A stretch of DNA of 64,000 nucleotides from Neoroseomonas lacus (GTDB taxonomy: Bacteria; Pseudomonadota; Alphaproteobacteria; Acetobacterales; Acetobacteraceae): assembly GCF_014644535.1 (NCBI RefSeq), contig NZ_BMKW01000004.1, positions 248,001 through 312,000 of the forward strand, given 5' to 3'. This document shows positions 16,720-26,236 of this stretch, one piece after another. A program made the translations under genes and the position numbers. Numbering within the stretch: position 1 is the stretch's first letter; each line of letters opens with the position of its first letter. The notes below the pieces were generated by a model. That model was given only the letters and a program-made list of their open reading frames with translations, was not told where the DNA came from and searched no databases.

Positions 16720-19112
16720 ACGAGATCCGGACCGCGGACAGTCTCGGCCTCTCGCGCGAGGATTTGCCGAATTCCTATATCGGCCGCTCGGTGCCGCGGC
16801 CCAACCTGCCCAAGCTGGTGCAGGGCCGCGCGACCTACACCGATGACGTGGTGCTGCCGCGCATGCTGCACGCGGCCTTCTATCGCAGCCCGCATGCGCA
16901 TGCGCGCATCCTCTCCATCGACAGCGCGGCGGCGATGCTGGTGCCGGGCGTTGTGCGCGTCTTCACCGGTGCAGACATCGCCAAGGTCTGCGACCCGTGG
17001 GTCGCCGTGCTGGCGCATCTGAAGGGCATGAAGTCGGCGCCGCAATACGCGCTGCCGCTCGATCGCGCGACCTGGCAGGGCGAAGCGCTGGTCGCCGTCG
17101 TCGCCGACAGCCGTGCGGCCGCCGAGGACGGCGTCGCCGCGCTGGAGGTGACCTTCGACCCCTTGCCGGCGCAGACGGATATGGCGACCGCACTGGCCCC
17201 AGGCGCGGTGGTGATCCATCCCGAACTCGGCGACAACCTGGCCTTTCAGCGCACCGCCGTGCAGGGCGATGTCGAGGCGGCCTTCGCCTCGGCGCATAAG
17301 GTGGTGGAGGCGCGTTTCGTCAGCGCGCGGCATACCGGCGTGACACTCGAACCACGCTCGATCATCGCCGATTTCAGCCGGGCCGATGACACGCTGACCG
17401 TGCATCTCGCCACCCAGGCGCCGCACATGATCCAGAGCGTCCTCGCCACGCAGCTGCACCTGGAGGAGGGCAGGGTGCGCGTCATCTGCAAGGATGTCGG
17501 CGGGTCCTTCGGCATCAAGGTGCATGTCTATCCCGATGAAGTCGCGGTCGCTGCCATCTCGCGCATTCTCGGCCGACCGGTGAAGTTCATCGCCGACCGC
17601 TTCGAAAGCTTCGGCTCGGACATCCATGCGCGCGACCACGTCATCACCGGACGCATCGGCGTGGATGCACAGGGCAAGATCCTCGCATTCGACATCGACG
17701 ACCTGACAGGGATCGGCCCCTATTCTGTCTATCCGCGCACCAGCGCGGTCGAGGGCAACCAGGTCGTCAACCTTTGCGGCGGCCCCTACGATTTCGCGAA
17801 TTACCGCTGCAGCACCACGGTTGTGCTGCAGAACAAGGTGCCGACCTGCCAATACCGTGCGGTCGGCCACCCGATCGCCACGGCGGTGACCGAAGGGTTG
17901 GTGGACATGGCGGCGCATGCGATCGGCATGGACCCGATCGAAATGCGCCGGCGCAATATGTTGCGCGACGACGCCTACCCCTACACCTCCCCGGCCGGCA
18001 TGCGTTTTGAGGGGCTGTCGCATCACGCCTCGCTCGCGAAGCTGTTGGAGTTGGTGCCGGTCGACCGCATCCGCGCCGACCAGACCGCGAAGCGCCACAA
18101 GGGCGTCTACCGCGGCCTGGGCTTCGCTGCCTTCATCGAGCTGACCAACCCCTCGCCCTTCATGTACGGCATCGGCGGCGCGCGCATCTCGGCGCAGGAT
18201 GGCGCCACGGTGCGCATGGACCCGGATGGCTCGGTCGTCGTCGCCTCCGGCGTGACGGAGCAGGGGCAGGGGACGGAGACCATCCTCGCCCAGATCGTCG
18301 CCCACGGCGTCGGCGTCGCAGTCAACAAGGTGCGCGTCGTCACCGGCGACACGCAGAACACCCCTTATGGCGGCGGCACCTGGGCCTGCCGCGGCGCCGG
18401 CATCGGCGGCGAGGCCGCGCTGCAATCGGCCATCGCGCTGAAGGACCAGATCCTGCACGTCGCCGGCACCATGCTGCAGGCGAGCCCAGCCACGCTCGAC
18501 ATCATGCTTGGCGAGGTGGTGGACAAGACGACGGGCACGCCCCGCATCAGCCTCGCCGAGATTGGCCGCGTCGTCTATTTCCGCGGCGACACGCTGCCCA
18601 AGGACCTGCCGCGCGAATTCGTCCAGACGCGCCACTACATCACCAAGGAATACCCCTTCGCCTTCACCAACGGCATCCAGGCCTGCTGGGTCGAGGTGGA
18701 TACCGCGACCGGCATGGTGAAGGTGCTCGAACATTGGTGCGTCGAGGATTGCGGTCGCGTGATCAACCCGATGCTGGTGGATGAACAGGTCCGTGGCGGC
18801 ATCGTGCAGGGGCTCGGCGGCGCGCTCTACGAACACTGCGTCTATGACGAGCAGGGCAATCTGCTGACCACCACCATGGCCGACTACCTGGTGCCGATGG
18901 CGGCCGAGATGCCCGAGATCCATGTCGGCCACGTCGAGACGCCGACCAAGGAAAGCCTGCTTGGTGCCAAGGGGGCCGGCGAGGCTGGCACGGCCGGCGC
19001 GCCGGGCGCGCTGATGAATGCGATCAACGACGCGCTGCGCCCGCTCGGCGCGGTGGTGACGGAACAGCCTTTCACCCCGGCACGCATTCTGCGTGCGCTG
19101 GATGCGATCTGA
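16716..19112 (+). CDS. Molybdenum hydroxylase large, molybdopterin-binding subunit (CoxL-like)
   Basis: This is a 798-residue catalytic subunit of the xanthine dehydrogenase family. It has the N-terminal a/b hammerhead, about residues 25-140, followed by the molybdopterin-binding domain. The active-site Glu is E756 in a KGAGEAGT motif. At the loop where form I CO dehydrogenases carry AYxCSFR and many others AYRGAG, this protein has QYRAVGHP (379-386), so it is not a form I CO dehydrogenase. It likely hydroxylates an organic substrate such as an aromatic N-heterocycle or aldehyde. The TRAP transporter 26 bp downstream probably imports that substrate. Confidence 0.9.
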   Translation: MNEIRTADSLGLSREDLPNSYIGRSVPRPNLPKLVQGRATYTDDVVLPRMLHAAFYRSPHAHARILSIDSAAAMLVPGVVRVFTGADIAKVCDPWVAVLAHLKGMKSAPQYALPLDRATWQGEALVAVVADSRAAAEDGVAALEVTFDPLPAQTDMATALAPGAVVIHPELGDNLAFQRTAVQGDVEAAFASAHKVVEARFVSARHTGVTLEPRSIIADFSRADDTLTVHLATQAPHMIQSVLATQLHLEEGRVRVICKDVGGSFGIKVHVYPDEVAVAAISRILGRPVKFIADRFESFGSDIHARDHVITGRIGVDAQGKILAFDIDDLTGIGPYSVYPRTSAVEGNQVVNLCGGPYDFANYRCSTTVVLQNKVPTCQYRAVGHPIATAVTEGLVDMAAHAIGMDPIEMRRRNMLRDDAYPYTSPAGMRFEGLSHHASLAKLLELVPVDRIRADQTAKRHKGVYRGLGFAAFIELTNPSPFMYGIGGARISAQDGATVRMDPDGSVVVASGVTEQGQGTETILAQIVAHGVGVAVNKVRVVTGDTQNTPYGGGTWACRGAGIGGEAALQSAIALKDQILHVAGTMLQASPATLDIMLGEVVDKTTGTPRISLAEIGRVVYFRGDTLPKDLPREFVQTRHYITKEYPFAFTNGIQACWVEVDTATGMVKVLEHWCVEDCGRVINPMLVDEQVRGGIVQGLGGALYEHCVYDEQGNLLTTTMADYLVPMAAEMPEIHVGHVETPTKESLLGAKGAGEAGTAGAPGALMNAINDALRPLGAVVTEQPFTPARILRALDAI

Positions 19113-19138
19113 ATAGAATCCCTGGGAGGAACAACAAC

Positions 19139-20203
19139 ATGATCACACCTCGCCGCAGCCTGCTGGTTGGTGCCTCCGCGCTGCCGCTTTTCTCGATCCG
19201 CGCGCAGGCGCAGTCGACGCTGAATATCACCATCGCCTCCAGCCACCCGGTTGCGGTGTTTTGGGTCGCCATGATGAAGAACGTGTTCCAGCCGGAGGTG
19301 GACAAGCTGCTCCGCGACAATGGCAACACGCACAAGATCAATTGGCGTGAAGCCTATGGCGGCACACTCTACCGCTTCCAGGACACGATGGAGGCGGTGC
19401 GCGACAATATCACCGACATCGGCTACGTCGGCACGCTCTGGGAAGGCAGCACCATGCCGCTTCAGAACGTAACCTATTTCACGCCCTTCGCCACCGGCGA
19501 CCACGGCCTTGTGGCGAACACCTTCGAACGGATGAACGAGACTGTCCCCGCCATCCGACAGAACTGGGAAGGGCTCAATATGATCCCCTTCACCTCCTAC
19601 ATCACCGACAGCTACCACCTGTGGACGAATTTTCCGGTGAATTCGGTGGCCGACCTGCGCAACCGGAAGATCTCCGCGCCGGGCACCTCGGCCAACTGGC
19701 TGCAGGGCACCGGCGCGACGCCGGTCGATGGCGCACTGACCACCTACTACACCGACATCCAGACCGGCGTGTCGGAAGGCGCCCTGTCCTTCTTCGTAGG
19801 CATCCTGCCAACGCGCGTCTATGAAGTCGCGAAGTACATCACCAAGGTGGATATCGGTGCGATGTATGTCGGCGGCATCGCGGCCAACCGCCAGCGCTAC
19901 AGCCGTTGGCCGGAACCGGTGCGCCAGGCAATGGTGACGGCGGGCAAGACCACGACGCAGCGCCACATCGAGGACGTCTCCCAGCGCATCGCCGCCGCGG
20001 AACGCGAGATGGTATCGAAGGGCGCGGTGATCTCCACGCTGCCGGCGGCCGACCGTGCGCGCTGGATCAGCGGCCTGCCCAACATCGCCAAGACCTGGGT
20101 CGACAGTTCCGGCCCGGCAGCGCCCGATGTGCTGCGTGCTTATTTCGCCGCGATCCGCGCCGCGGGTCAGACCCCGGGCCGCAACTGGGACCAGGAAGTC
20201 TGA
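19139..20203 (+). CDS. TRAP transporter substrate-binding protein (DctP family)
   Basis: This 354-residue periplasmic binding protein has a signal peptide of about 24 residues ending RAQA. The RR pair near the start (TPRRSLL) could allow Tat export. Typical DctP features are the ITIASSHP first strand and the DLRNRKIS segment near 175, where TRAP binding proteins place the ligand-binding Arg. The start is supported by GGGAGGA 9 bases upstream. It follows the molybdenum hydroxylase subunits and precedes both TRAP membrane genes. Ligand class (organic acid, probably aromatic or heterocyclic) is inferred from the operon. Confidence 0.9.
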   Translation: MITPRRSLLVGASALPLFSIRAQAQSTLNITIASSHPVAVFWVAMMKNVFQPEVDKLLRDNGNTHKINWREAYGGTLYRFQDTMEAVRDNITDIGYVGTLWEGSTMPLQNVTYFTPFATGDHGLVANTFERMNETVPAIRQNWEGLNMIPFTSYITDSYHLWTNFPVNSVADLRNRKISAPGTSANWLQGTGATPVDGALTTYYTDIQTGVSEGALSFFVGILPTRVYEVAKYITKVDIGAMYVGGIAANRQRYSRWPEPVRQAMVTAGKTTTQRHIEDVSQRIAAAEREMVSKGAVISTLPAADRARWISGLPNIAKTWVDSSGPAAPDVLRAYFAAIRAAGQTPGRNWDQEV

Positions 20204-20224
20204 AGACCGCGGGAGGGCGCCGCT

Positions 20225-20782
20225 ATGACCGATGACGTGGACATGGTGGCGCTCGACGCCGACGCGCCACCGCAAGGATTTGACCCGGTTCGGATGCTGC
20301 TCGATGGCCTCGCCGCCATCGGCACCATCTGGACCTTCGCGCTGATGCTGCTGATCTGCGCCGACGTGATCGGGCGGTCCTTCCTCAATGCGCCGATCAC
20401 CGGCGTGTCGGAGATTGCCGCGCATTCCGTCGTCGGCATCATCTTCCTGCAACTCGGCGCGACCATCTACCATCGTCGCATGACGCGGGCCGATTTCCTG
20501 ATCAACCACATCACCCGCCGCCTGCCCGGTCTTGGTCGGTTGCTGGAGGCGCTCTTCATGCTGACCGGCGCCGTGACCATGGCCTTCGTCGCGCAGGCGG
20601 GCTGGCCGGGCCTGTGGAACTCTATCGATCTGCACGAGTTCTTCGGCGTGCAGGGCGTCTTCACCATCCCGACCTGGCCGATCCGCGCGTTGATCGTGCT
20701 CGGCGGTGCCACGGGCGCGCTCGCCTATGCCATGCTCGTGTTGGTCGAGGCGCGGCAGTTGATTACCGGAAGGGTGGCCTGA
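20225..20782 (+). CDS. dctQ: TRAP transporter small permease (DctQ family)
   Basis: This 185-residue membrane protein has four predicted transmembrane segments after a short polar N-terminus. It matches the DctQ subunit, which pairs with the large permease. A GGGAGG site precedes the ATG. It lies 21 bp after the binding-protein gene and 5 bp before the dctM start. Confidence 0.9.
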   Translation: MTDDVDMVALDADAPPQGFDPVRMLLDGLAAIGTIWTFALMLLICADVIGRSFLNAPITGVSEIAAHSVVGIIFLQLGATIYHRRMTRADFLINHITRRLPGLGRLLEALFMLTGAVTMAFVAQAGWPGLWNSIDLHEFFGVQGVFTIPTWPIRALIVLGGATGALAYAMLVLVEARQLITGRVA

Positions 20783-20787
20783 CCTTC

Positions 20788-22107
20788 ATGGATGATATCA
20801 CCCTCGGCTTCACACTGATCGGCGCCATGGTGGGGCTGATCCTGCTCGGCCTGCCGATCGGCATCACGCTGATCTCCTCGGCCGCCGTCGGCGTCTGGCT
20901 GATTCGCGACAATCCGGCACTCGCCTTCCGCTTTACCGCGATGGCGACCTATTCTGGCATCCAGGACTACCTGTTCGCCACCATTCCGCTCTTCGTGCTG
21001 ATGGGGCTGCTCGTCAGCATCTCGAATGTCGGCAAGGACACCTTCGAGGTGGCGCAGGTGCTGACGCGGCGCGTGCGCGGCGGCCTCGGCATGGCAACCG
21101 TCGGTGCCAATGCGGTCTTCGCCGCGGTGACGGGCGTGTCCATCGCCTCGGCCGCCGTCTTCACCAAGGTCGCGGTGCCCGAGATGACGCGCCACGGCTA
21201 TACAGCGCGCTTCGCAACCGGCACCGTCGCGGGCTCGTCCATCCTCGGCATGCTCATCCCGCCCTCGCTGTTGATGATCGTCTATGGCGTGCTGGCGGAG
21301 GTCTCGATCGGGCGGATGTTCATCGCCGGCATCATCCCCGGCGTCATCATCGCCCTCGGCTTCGCCGTGACGATCTTCGTGGCGGCAACCTTCTTCCCCC
21401 GTTGGATCTATGACGACGCGGCCGCGGCACAGGCGATCAGCGAACGCGTGATGCCGGTCAGCGAAATGATCACGAAGGCCGTGCCGATCATGGCCCTGGT
21501 CGTGTTGATCCTGGGTGGACTCTACGGTGGCTTCTTCACGCCGACGGAGGCGGGCGCCGTCGGTGCCGCAGGCGCGCTCGTCATCGCGCTGATGCGTCGG
21601 CAACTCGGCTGGGCGCGCTTCTGGCGCGTGCTGAAGGAAACCGGCCTCGTCTCGGCCTCCATCCTCTTCCTGCTGATCGCCGCCGGCCTCTACTCGCGCA
21701 TGCTCTCGATGGCCGGCATTCCGCAGGCGATAGGCGATATGGTCGAGCATCTCGGCCTCGGCCCCTATGGATTTCTCGCGTCCTTCGTCGCGATCGTGCT
21801 GCTGATGGGCATGATCCTCGACAGCACCTCGATCCTGCTGATCATGGTGCCGATCGGCACGCCCATCGCGCAGGCGATGGGTTTCGACCTGATCCATTTC
21901 GGCATTGTTGTCATCATCGCCGTCGAGATGGGGCTGCTGACGCCGCCCTTCGGCATCTCGGTGTTCACCGTGAAGGCGACGCTGGCAGACCCACGCATCA
22001 GCATCGAGACGGTCTTCGCCGGCTCGCTGCCCTATGTCGCTGTGATGGGCCTCGCTCTTGTGGTGATCGCGCTGGTGCCCGAATTGGCAACGGCGCTGGT
22101 GCGCTGA
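20788..22107 (+). CDS. dctM: TRAP transporter large permease (DctM family)
   Basis: This is a 439-residue polytopic protein of the sodium-driven DctM/Iontra superfamily with about 12 membrane segments. It shows the family phrases MLIPPSLLMIVYG, FFTPTEAGAVGA and LLTPPFGI. The start ATG is at 20788, five bases after the dctQ stop; a longer in-frame reading that begins inside dctQ is shadow. It completes the transporter and ends exactly where the converging dioxygenase gene ends. Confidence 0.9.
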   Translation: MDDITLGFTLIGAMVGLILLGLPIGITLISSAAVGVWLIRDNPALAFRFTAMATYSGIQDYLFATIPLFVLMGLLVSISNVGKDTFEVAQVLTRRVRGGLGMATVGANAVFAAVTGVSIASAAVFTKVAVPEMTRHGYTARFATGTVAGSSILGMLIPPSLLMIVYGVLAEVSIGRMFIAGIIPGVIIALGFAVTIFVAATFFPRWIYDDAAAAQAISERVMPVSEMITKAVPIMALVVLILGGLYGGFFTPTEAGAVGAAGALVIALMRRQLGWARFWRVLKETGLVSASILFLLIAAGLYSRMLSMAGIPQAIGDMVEHLGLGPYGFLASFVAIVLLMGMILDSTSILLIMVPIGTPIAQAMGFDLIHFGIVVIIAVEMGLLTPPFGISVFTVKATLADPRISIETVFAGSLPYVAVMGLALVVIALVPELATALVR

Positions 22108-22974
22108 TCAGCCGGCGGCGCGAGCCAACGCGAAGTCATAAGTAAATTGCCGCCAGGGTTCGGCCATGGTGCGGCCTTCCGGCGCCGGGCCTGGCGGCCG
22201 GAGCACGAAGGGCCGTACCAGCGCCTCCTTCACCCCGAACACCGCGTCGCTGTCCAAGTACGGGTCGCCATCGGCGAATACATGCGTCACCAGCGTTTCG
22301 TAGCCCGGGGCCGCGATCATGAAATGCACATGCGCCGGGCGCATCGGGTGGCGGCCTGTCGCCTTGAGCATCTCGCCGACCGGGCCATCGGTCGGCACCG
22401 GATAGGCGGCGGGCGTCACCGTCCAGAAATGGTAGCGCCCTTCGGCATCGGTACGGAAGCGCGCGCGCAGTTCCGGCGCTTCGCCGGTCGGACGTTGCAC
22501 ATCGTAGAAACCCTCCGCATCCGATTGCCAGACATCCACGACGGCATTGGCCAGCGGCGCCCCGTTGGCCGAGGTCACTCGTCCCGATACATGCAGGCGG
22601 TCGCCGCTGGCAGTCGTGGCGAGTTCGGTCCCGAGCGGCAGTTCTGGCGGATTGTCGACATAGAACGGCCCGAGCACCGTCGTCGGCGTCGCGCCGCCGG
22701 CAACGCGGTGGTTGATGGCGTCGACGAGCATCGAGACGCCGAGCGTGTCGGACAGCAGGATGAACTCCTGCCTGACATCGTCGCACTTGTGGCCCGTGCG
22801 CGTCAGGAAGGTGATCGCCGCCTGCCATTCCTCGAAGCTCGGCTCCACGTCGCGGATGAAGGCATGCAGGTGGCGAACCAAACTCTGCATCACTTGCCGC
22901 AGGCGCGGATCCGGCGTTTCACCGAATCGCTTCACCACGGCATCCGTCAGGCTGGCCTCGTCGAATTCGCGCAT
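22108..22974 (-). CDS. Intradiol ring-cleavage dioxygenase (hydroxyquinol/catechol 1,2-dioxygenase type)
   Basis: This is a 288-residue non-haem Fe(III) dioxygenase. All four iron ligands are visible: Y157 (WQSDAEGFY), Y191 (AYPVP), H215 and H217 (RPAHVHF). An N-terminal helical dimerisation domain, about residues 1-95, is present as in catechol and hydroxyquinol 1,2-dioxygenases. The overall pattern, including the N-terminal EEW-AI-FL region, looks closest to hydroxyquinol 1,2-dioxygenase. It would open an aromatic diol ring to a muconate or maleylacetate. It converges on the TRAP operon and is not co-transcribed with it, but a shared aromatic-degradation theme is plausible. Confidence 0.85.
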   Translation of the reverse strand: MREFDEASLTDAVVKRFGETPDPRLRQVMQSLVRHLHAFIRDVEPSFEEWQAAITFLTRTGHKCDDVRQEFILLSDTLGVSMLVDAINHRVAGGATPTTVLGPFYVDNPPELPLGTELATTASGDRLHVSGRVTSANGAPLANAVVDVWQSDAEGFYDVQRPTGEAPELRARFRTDAEGRYHFWTVTPAAYPVPTDGPVGEMLKATGRHPMRPAHVHFMIAAPGYETLVTHVFADGDPYLDSDAVFGVKEALVRPFVLRPPGPAPEGRTMAEPWRQFTYDFALARAAG

Positions 22975-23072
22975 CCGGGCGTCCCCACCTGGGTTTATGG
23001 GGTAAATGTGCCGCAGTCCCCGCCGCAGTGGAAGCGGGTCCGCGGGGTGCCACCATCAGGTCACAGCTGTGC

Positions 23073-24902
23073 CTATGGCGGCAGGATGATCGGAACCAAC
23101 AGCACGCAGACGAGCATCGCGACGACGGTGAAGGGAACGCCGATCTTGATGAAGTCGCTGAAGCTGTAGTTGCCTGGCCCAACCACCAGCGTGTTCACCG
23201 GCGACGATACCGGCGTCATGAAGGCCGCCGACGCCGCCAGCGCCACGATCATTGCGAAGGGGTAGGGCGACGACCCGACATCCTTGGCGACGGCGAGCGC
23301 CACCGGCGCCATCAACACCGCCGTTGCCGTGTTCGAGATGAAAAGCCCCAGCAATGCCGTAATGACGAAGATCACCCCCAGCAACACGCGCGGCGATGCC
23401 GCCCCGGCCAATGACAGGACGGCATCGGCGGCGAGGTCCACACCGCCAGTGCGCTGCAGCGCGATCGAGAACGGCAACATGCCCACGATCAGCACCAGCG
23501 TCTTCCAGGAGATGGAGCGATACGCGCTGTCGAGATCGACGCATCGCGCGAGGCCCATCAGCAGGCAGCCGATCAGCGCCGCATGGACGTTGGAGACCCA
23601 GCCGCTGATCATCAGCCCGACCGTCAGCGCCAGGATCGCCACGGCCTGCGGCACGCGTCCGGCTGCCGGCAGCAGATCGGCGTGTTCCGCCGGCAGGTTC
23701 AGCACAACCAACAGGCGATGATCTGCCTGCAATTTACGGATATCCGACCAGAACCCCGTCAGCAGCAGCGTATCACCAGCCTTGAGCTTCTCCTCCAGCA
23801 GCTCCAGGCCCACGACCTCCTGCCGATGACGCAGGCCGATGACCGTCAGGCGGTGTTCTGCGCGGATGCGGGCCTCCAACACGGTCGTGCCCACCAGGGG
23901 AGAGTCGGGAGGGACTATCGCCTCAATCATCCCGATCTCCTGCGAGCGATCGAGGAAATAGTCGCCATCAACCAGTGGCAGGGCAGCGACGCGGAATTCC
24001 TGCCGCAGCGCTTCCATGCGCTCGGGCGCGACGCGCACATCCAGCAGCAGCACGTCACCGGAGCCCAGTTCGGTCGTCGCGCTCGGGCGGATGACATCGG
24101 TGGCGAAGCGGCGCTGCCGTTCGATGGCGAGGATGTTCACGCCTTCTTTGCGCAGCGACAGCCGATCAAGGCGCTGACCGACCAGTGGCGAGTCAGCACC
24201 GATGCGCACGCGGAAGGCGCGGTCCTTGAGGCCATAGGCCGTCACCCAGTCGCGCAGGCTTGGCGCGCGGTGGCTGTCGGTACCGGGCGGACGGCGGTCC
24301 GGCAGAAGGCGGCGCGCGAACAGCATATAGCCGATGGCCAGCACCAGGATCGGCACGCCGAAGGGCGTGAAGGCAAAGAAGTTGAAGCCGGCATGCCCCT
24401 GGCGAACGAGTTCCGCGCTGACCACCAGGTTCGGCGCCGTCGCCACCAAGGTCATCATGCCGCTGATCAGCGCCGAGACGGAGAGCGGCATCATCAGCTG
24501 GCTCGGCGCCGCGCCATTGTTCTGGCAGATGCGCAGCACGACGGGAATGAAGATTGCCACGACGGCCGTCGAGCTCATGAAGGCGCCGAGCCCCGCGCCG
24601 GTGATCATCAGCAGCACCAGCATCCGGGTCTCGCTGTTGCCCGCCCTGGCGTTCAGCATGTCGCCGAGGCGCTGCGCCGTGCCGGTGCGCACCAGGCCCT
24701 CGCCGACGACGAACAGCGCGGCGAGCAGCACGATGGACGGGTCGGCGAAGCCCGCGATCGCTTCATTGATGGTCAGCACGCCGGTGAAAGGCAGCAGCAC
24801 CATCATCAGCAGCCCGACGGCATCCATGCGCGGCCTGTTCATGATGAACATGGCGATCGCCGCGCCAAGCAGGCCGAGCACGAGGAGGAGTTGCGTGGTC
24901 AT
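23073..24902 (-). CDS. SLC13/DASS-type anion symporter with RCK_C domains
   Basis: This 609-residue membrane protein consists of two transmembrane halves (about residues 1-200 and 400-609). Between them lie two soluble regulatory domains of the TrkA_C/RCK_C type (about 210-385). Halves of this sort transport sulfate, phosphate or di/tricarboxylates with sodium. The phrases FMSSTAVVAIFIPV and LFISNTATAVLMAP are the paired family signatures with SNT-type anion-binding loops. The start chosen is 24902 (MTTQLLLVLG), because the upstream in-frame extension overlaps marC and is polar. Substrate not determined. Confidence 0.85.
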   Translation of the reverse strand: MTTQLLLVLGLLGAAIAMFIMNRPRMDAVGLLMMVLLPFTGVLTINEAIAGFADPSIVLLAALFVVGEGLVRTGTAQRLGDMLNARAGNSETRMLVLLMITGAGLGAFMSSTAVVAIFIPVVLRICQNNGAAPSQLMMPLSVSALISGMMTLVATAPNLVVSAELVRQGHAGFNFFAFTPFGVPILVLAIGYMLFARRLLPDRRPPGTDSHRAPSLRDWVTAYGLKDRAFRVRIGADSPLVGQRLDRLSLRKEGVNILAIERQRRFATDVIRPSATTELGSGDVLLLDVRVAPERMEALRQEFRVAALPLVDGDYFLDRSQEIGMIEAIVPPDSPLVGTTVLEARIRAEHRLTVIGLRHRQEVVGLELLEEKLKAGDTLLLTGFWSDIRKLQADHRLLVVLNLPAEHADLLPAAGRVPQAVAILALTVGLMISGWVSNVHAALIGCLLMGLARCVDLDSAYRSISWKTLVLIVGMLPFSIALQRTGGVDLAADAVLSLAGAASPRVLLGVIFVITALLGLFISNTATAVLMAPVALAVAKDVGSSPYPFAMIVALAASAAFMTPVSSPVNTLVVGPGNYSFSDFIKIGVPFTVVAMLVCVLLVPIILPP

Positions 24903-24927
24903 GTCTGCACCATCGGATGCGGCATCG

Positions 24928-25605
24928 TCAGCTGCGCCCCGCGAGGAGTGGGCGGAGCGCATCGGATGCCCCGGTCAGGATGATCTGCACGCCGATGCAC
25001 AGCAGCAGGAAGGCGGTCAGCTTGGTCGCGATCAGCGTGCCCTGTGTGCCGATGCGCCGGGCGATGGCTTCGGCATAGGCATAGGCGAGCCAGACGCAGG
25101 CGGCCACCGAGGCGGCTACCATCAGCGCGGAAAGGGCACTGACCAGCAGGACGTCCTGGGACCCACCGGATCGTTCGGCGCCAAGGGCGATCGCCGCGGC
25201 GATGGAACCCGGCCCGGTGGTCAGCGGCAGGGTCAGCGGGAAGAAGGCCATGCGCTCGATCGGCGCCGTGTCCATCGCGGTGGGCGCCGCCGTGCTTGTC
25301 GGCTCCGCGCGCAGCATGGTCCAGCCCGCGGCGGCGACGGCCAGCCCGCCCCCGATGCGCAGCGCCTCCAGCGAGATGCCGAAGAAGGACAGCACACGCG
25401 AGCCGAGGAACATCGCCACGATCAGCACGATGAAGGAATTGATGCCGATCTGCCGTGCCAGCCGCGCACGCTCGCGCTGCGTCAGCCAGCGCGTCATGTC
25501 GTGGAAGACAAAGGCAATGCCGAACGGGTTGATGATGCTCAGCATCGTCGAGAAGCCGAACAACCACAGCGAGATCAGCTTGGCGATGAGGAAGCCGTCG
25601 ATCAT
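24928..25605 (-). CDS. MarC family integral membrane protein
   Basis: This 225-residue protein has six predicted membrane helices and the MarC-family features STMLSIINPFG near the start and PLTLPLTTGPGSI near the middle. Despite the name, the family's function is unsettled. It is not established as an antibiotic resistance determinant. It lies 25 bp upstream of the SLC13-type gene and 13 bp after the exported hypothetical protein, so the three are probably one transcript. Confidence 0.85.
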   Translation of the reverse strand: MIDGFLIAKLISLWLFGFSTMLSIINPFGIAFVFHDMTRWLTQRERARLARQIGINSFIVLIVAMFLGSRVLSFFGISLEALRIGGGLAVAAAGWTMLRAEPTSTAAPTAMDTAPIERMAFFPLTLPLTTGPGSIAAAIALGAERSGGSQDVLLVSALSALMVAASVAACVWLAYAYAEAIARRIGTQGTLIATKLTAFLLLCIGVQIILTGASDALRPLLAGRS

Positions 25606-25618
25606 CGACGCCGGCCGC

Positions 25619-26080
25619 TCAGCGCAATTCGATGGTCACCCCGGCATCGTTGAAGCGGAACTGCCCGCCGCTGCGGTCCGTGCGCAGCCGCAACTCCACG
25701 CCGGCGGCATTGCGCAACCAGCGCGTCTCCGGGCCGGTCTGCCCCTCGACACGCTGGCGCGAGGTGACTTCCTCGGTGTAGCGGCCGGCGAAATCCTGCA
25801 ATCGGCGTAGACCGAACACCTCCCCGCGCGCCGAGAGTGAGGCGACGCCCACGCTGCCGAATTCGATTCCGCGCACGGTGAAACGATGCTCCTCGCCGCG
25901 GAAATGCAACCGGCCGCCGCCGATCGAGGCGCCAACCGCCAGCACACCGACGCGCACCTGCTCGATCTCGACCGAGGCGTCGGGGTTGGGGTCCGGCCGG
26001 TTGCGTTGTGCATGAGCAGGCGCGGCCACGCCAAGCGCGGCCATCGCAGTCCATGCAACGATCAGGCGACGTCTCGTCAA
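25619..26080 (-). CDS. Exported hypothetical protein
   Basis: I do not recognise this family. With a TTG start at 26080, preceded by GGAG at 7 bases, the product is 153 residues. It then has a good Sec-type signal peptide (basic TRRRL, hydrophobic core, cleavage after AHA). An ATG at 26131 in the same frame would give 170 residues, but it would push the signal inward behind a polar leader, so TTG is preferred. The mature part is small, rich in Gly, Arg and beta-prone residues (VRVGVLAVGASIGGG, FRGEEHRFTVRGIEFGSVG), and has no Cys. A periplasmic beta-rich protein is likely; function unknown. Confidence 0.65.
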   Translation of the reverse strand: MTRRRLIVAWTAMAALGVAAPAHAQRNRPDPNPDASVEIEQVRVGVLAVGASIGGGRLHFRGEEHRFTVRGIEFGSVGVASLSARGEVFGLRRLQDFAGRYTEEVTSRQRVEGQTGPETRWLRNAAGVELRLRTDRSGGQFRFNDAGVTIELR

Positions 26081-26236
26081 ACCGCCACTCCACCCCCAAC
26101 ATTCCCCGCCGTCGGGCCGGTGCGGGGGCACGGGCGCCCGGCGAGGCTCGTCGCTTATGCACGATCGCCGCGCCCGCGTCGCCCCTGGCGCGTGGCGGCG
26201 GGGTGTGGGCGGGGCCGGGCGCGCCGCCGCCCGCCA

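Noticed and set aside
16656-18932. Long open frame antisense to the molybdenum hydroxylase large subunit
   Set aside because: It mirrors coxL codon structure in GC-rich DNA, has no recognisable domain and lies wholly opposite an evident gene. Similar antisense frames at 1139-2773, 3178-5472 and 25886-27778 were dropped for the same reason.
15362-19112. Aerobic carbon monoxide dehydrogenase
   Set aside because: The large subunit lacks the AYxCSFR loop of form I enzymes; it carries QYRAVGHP.
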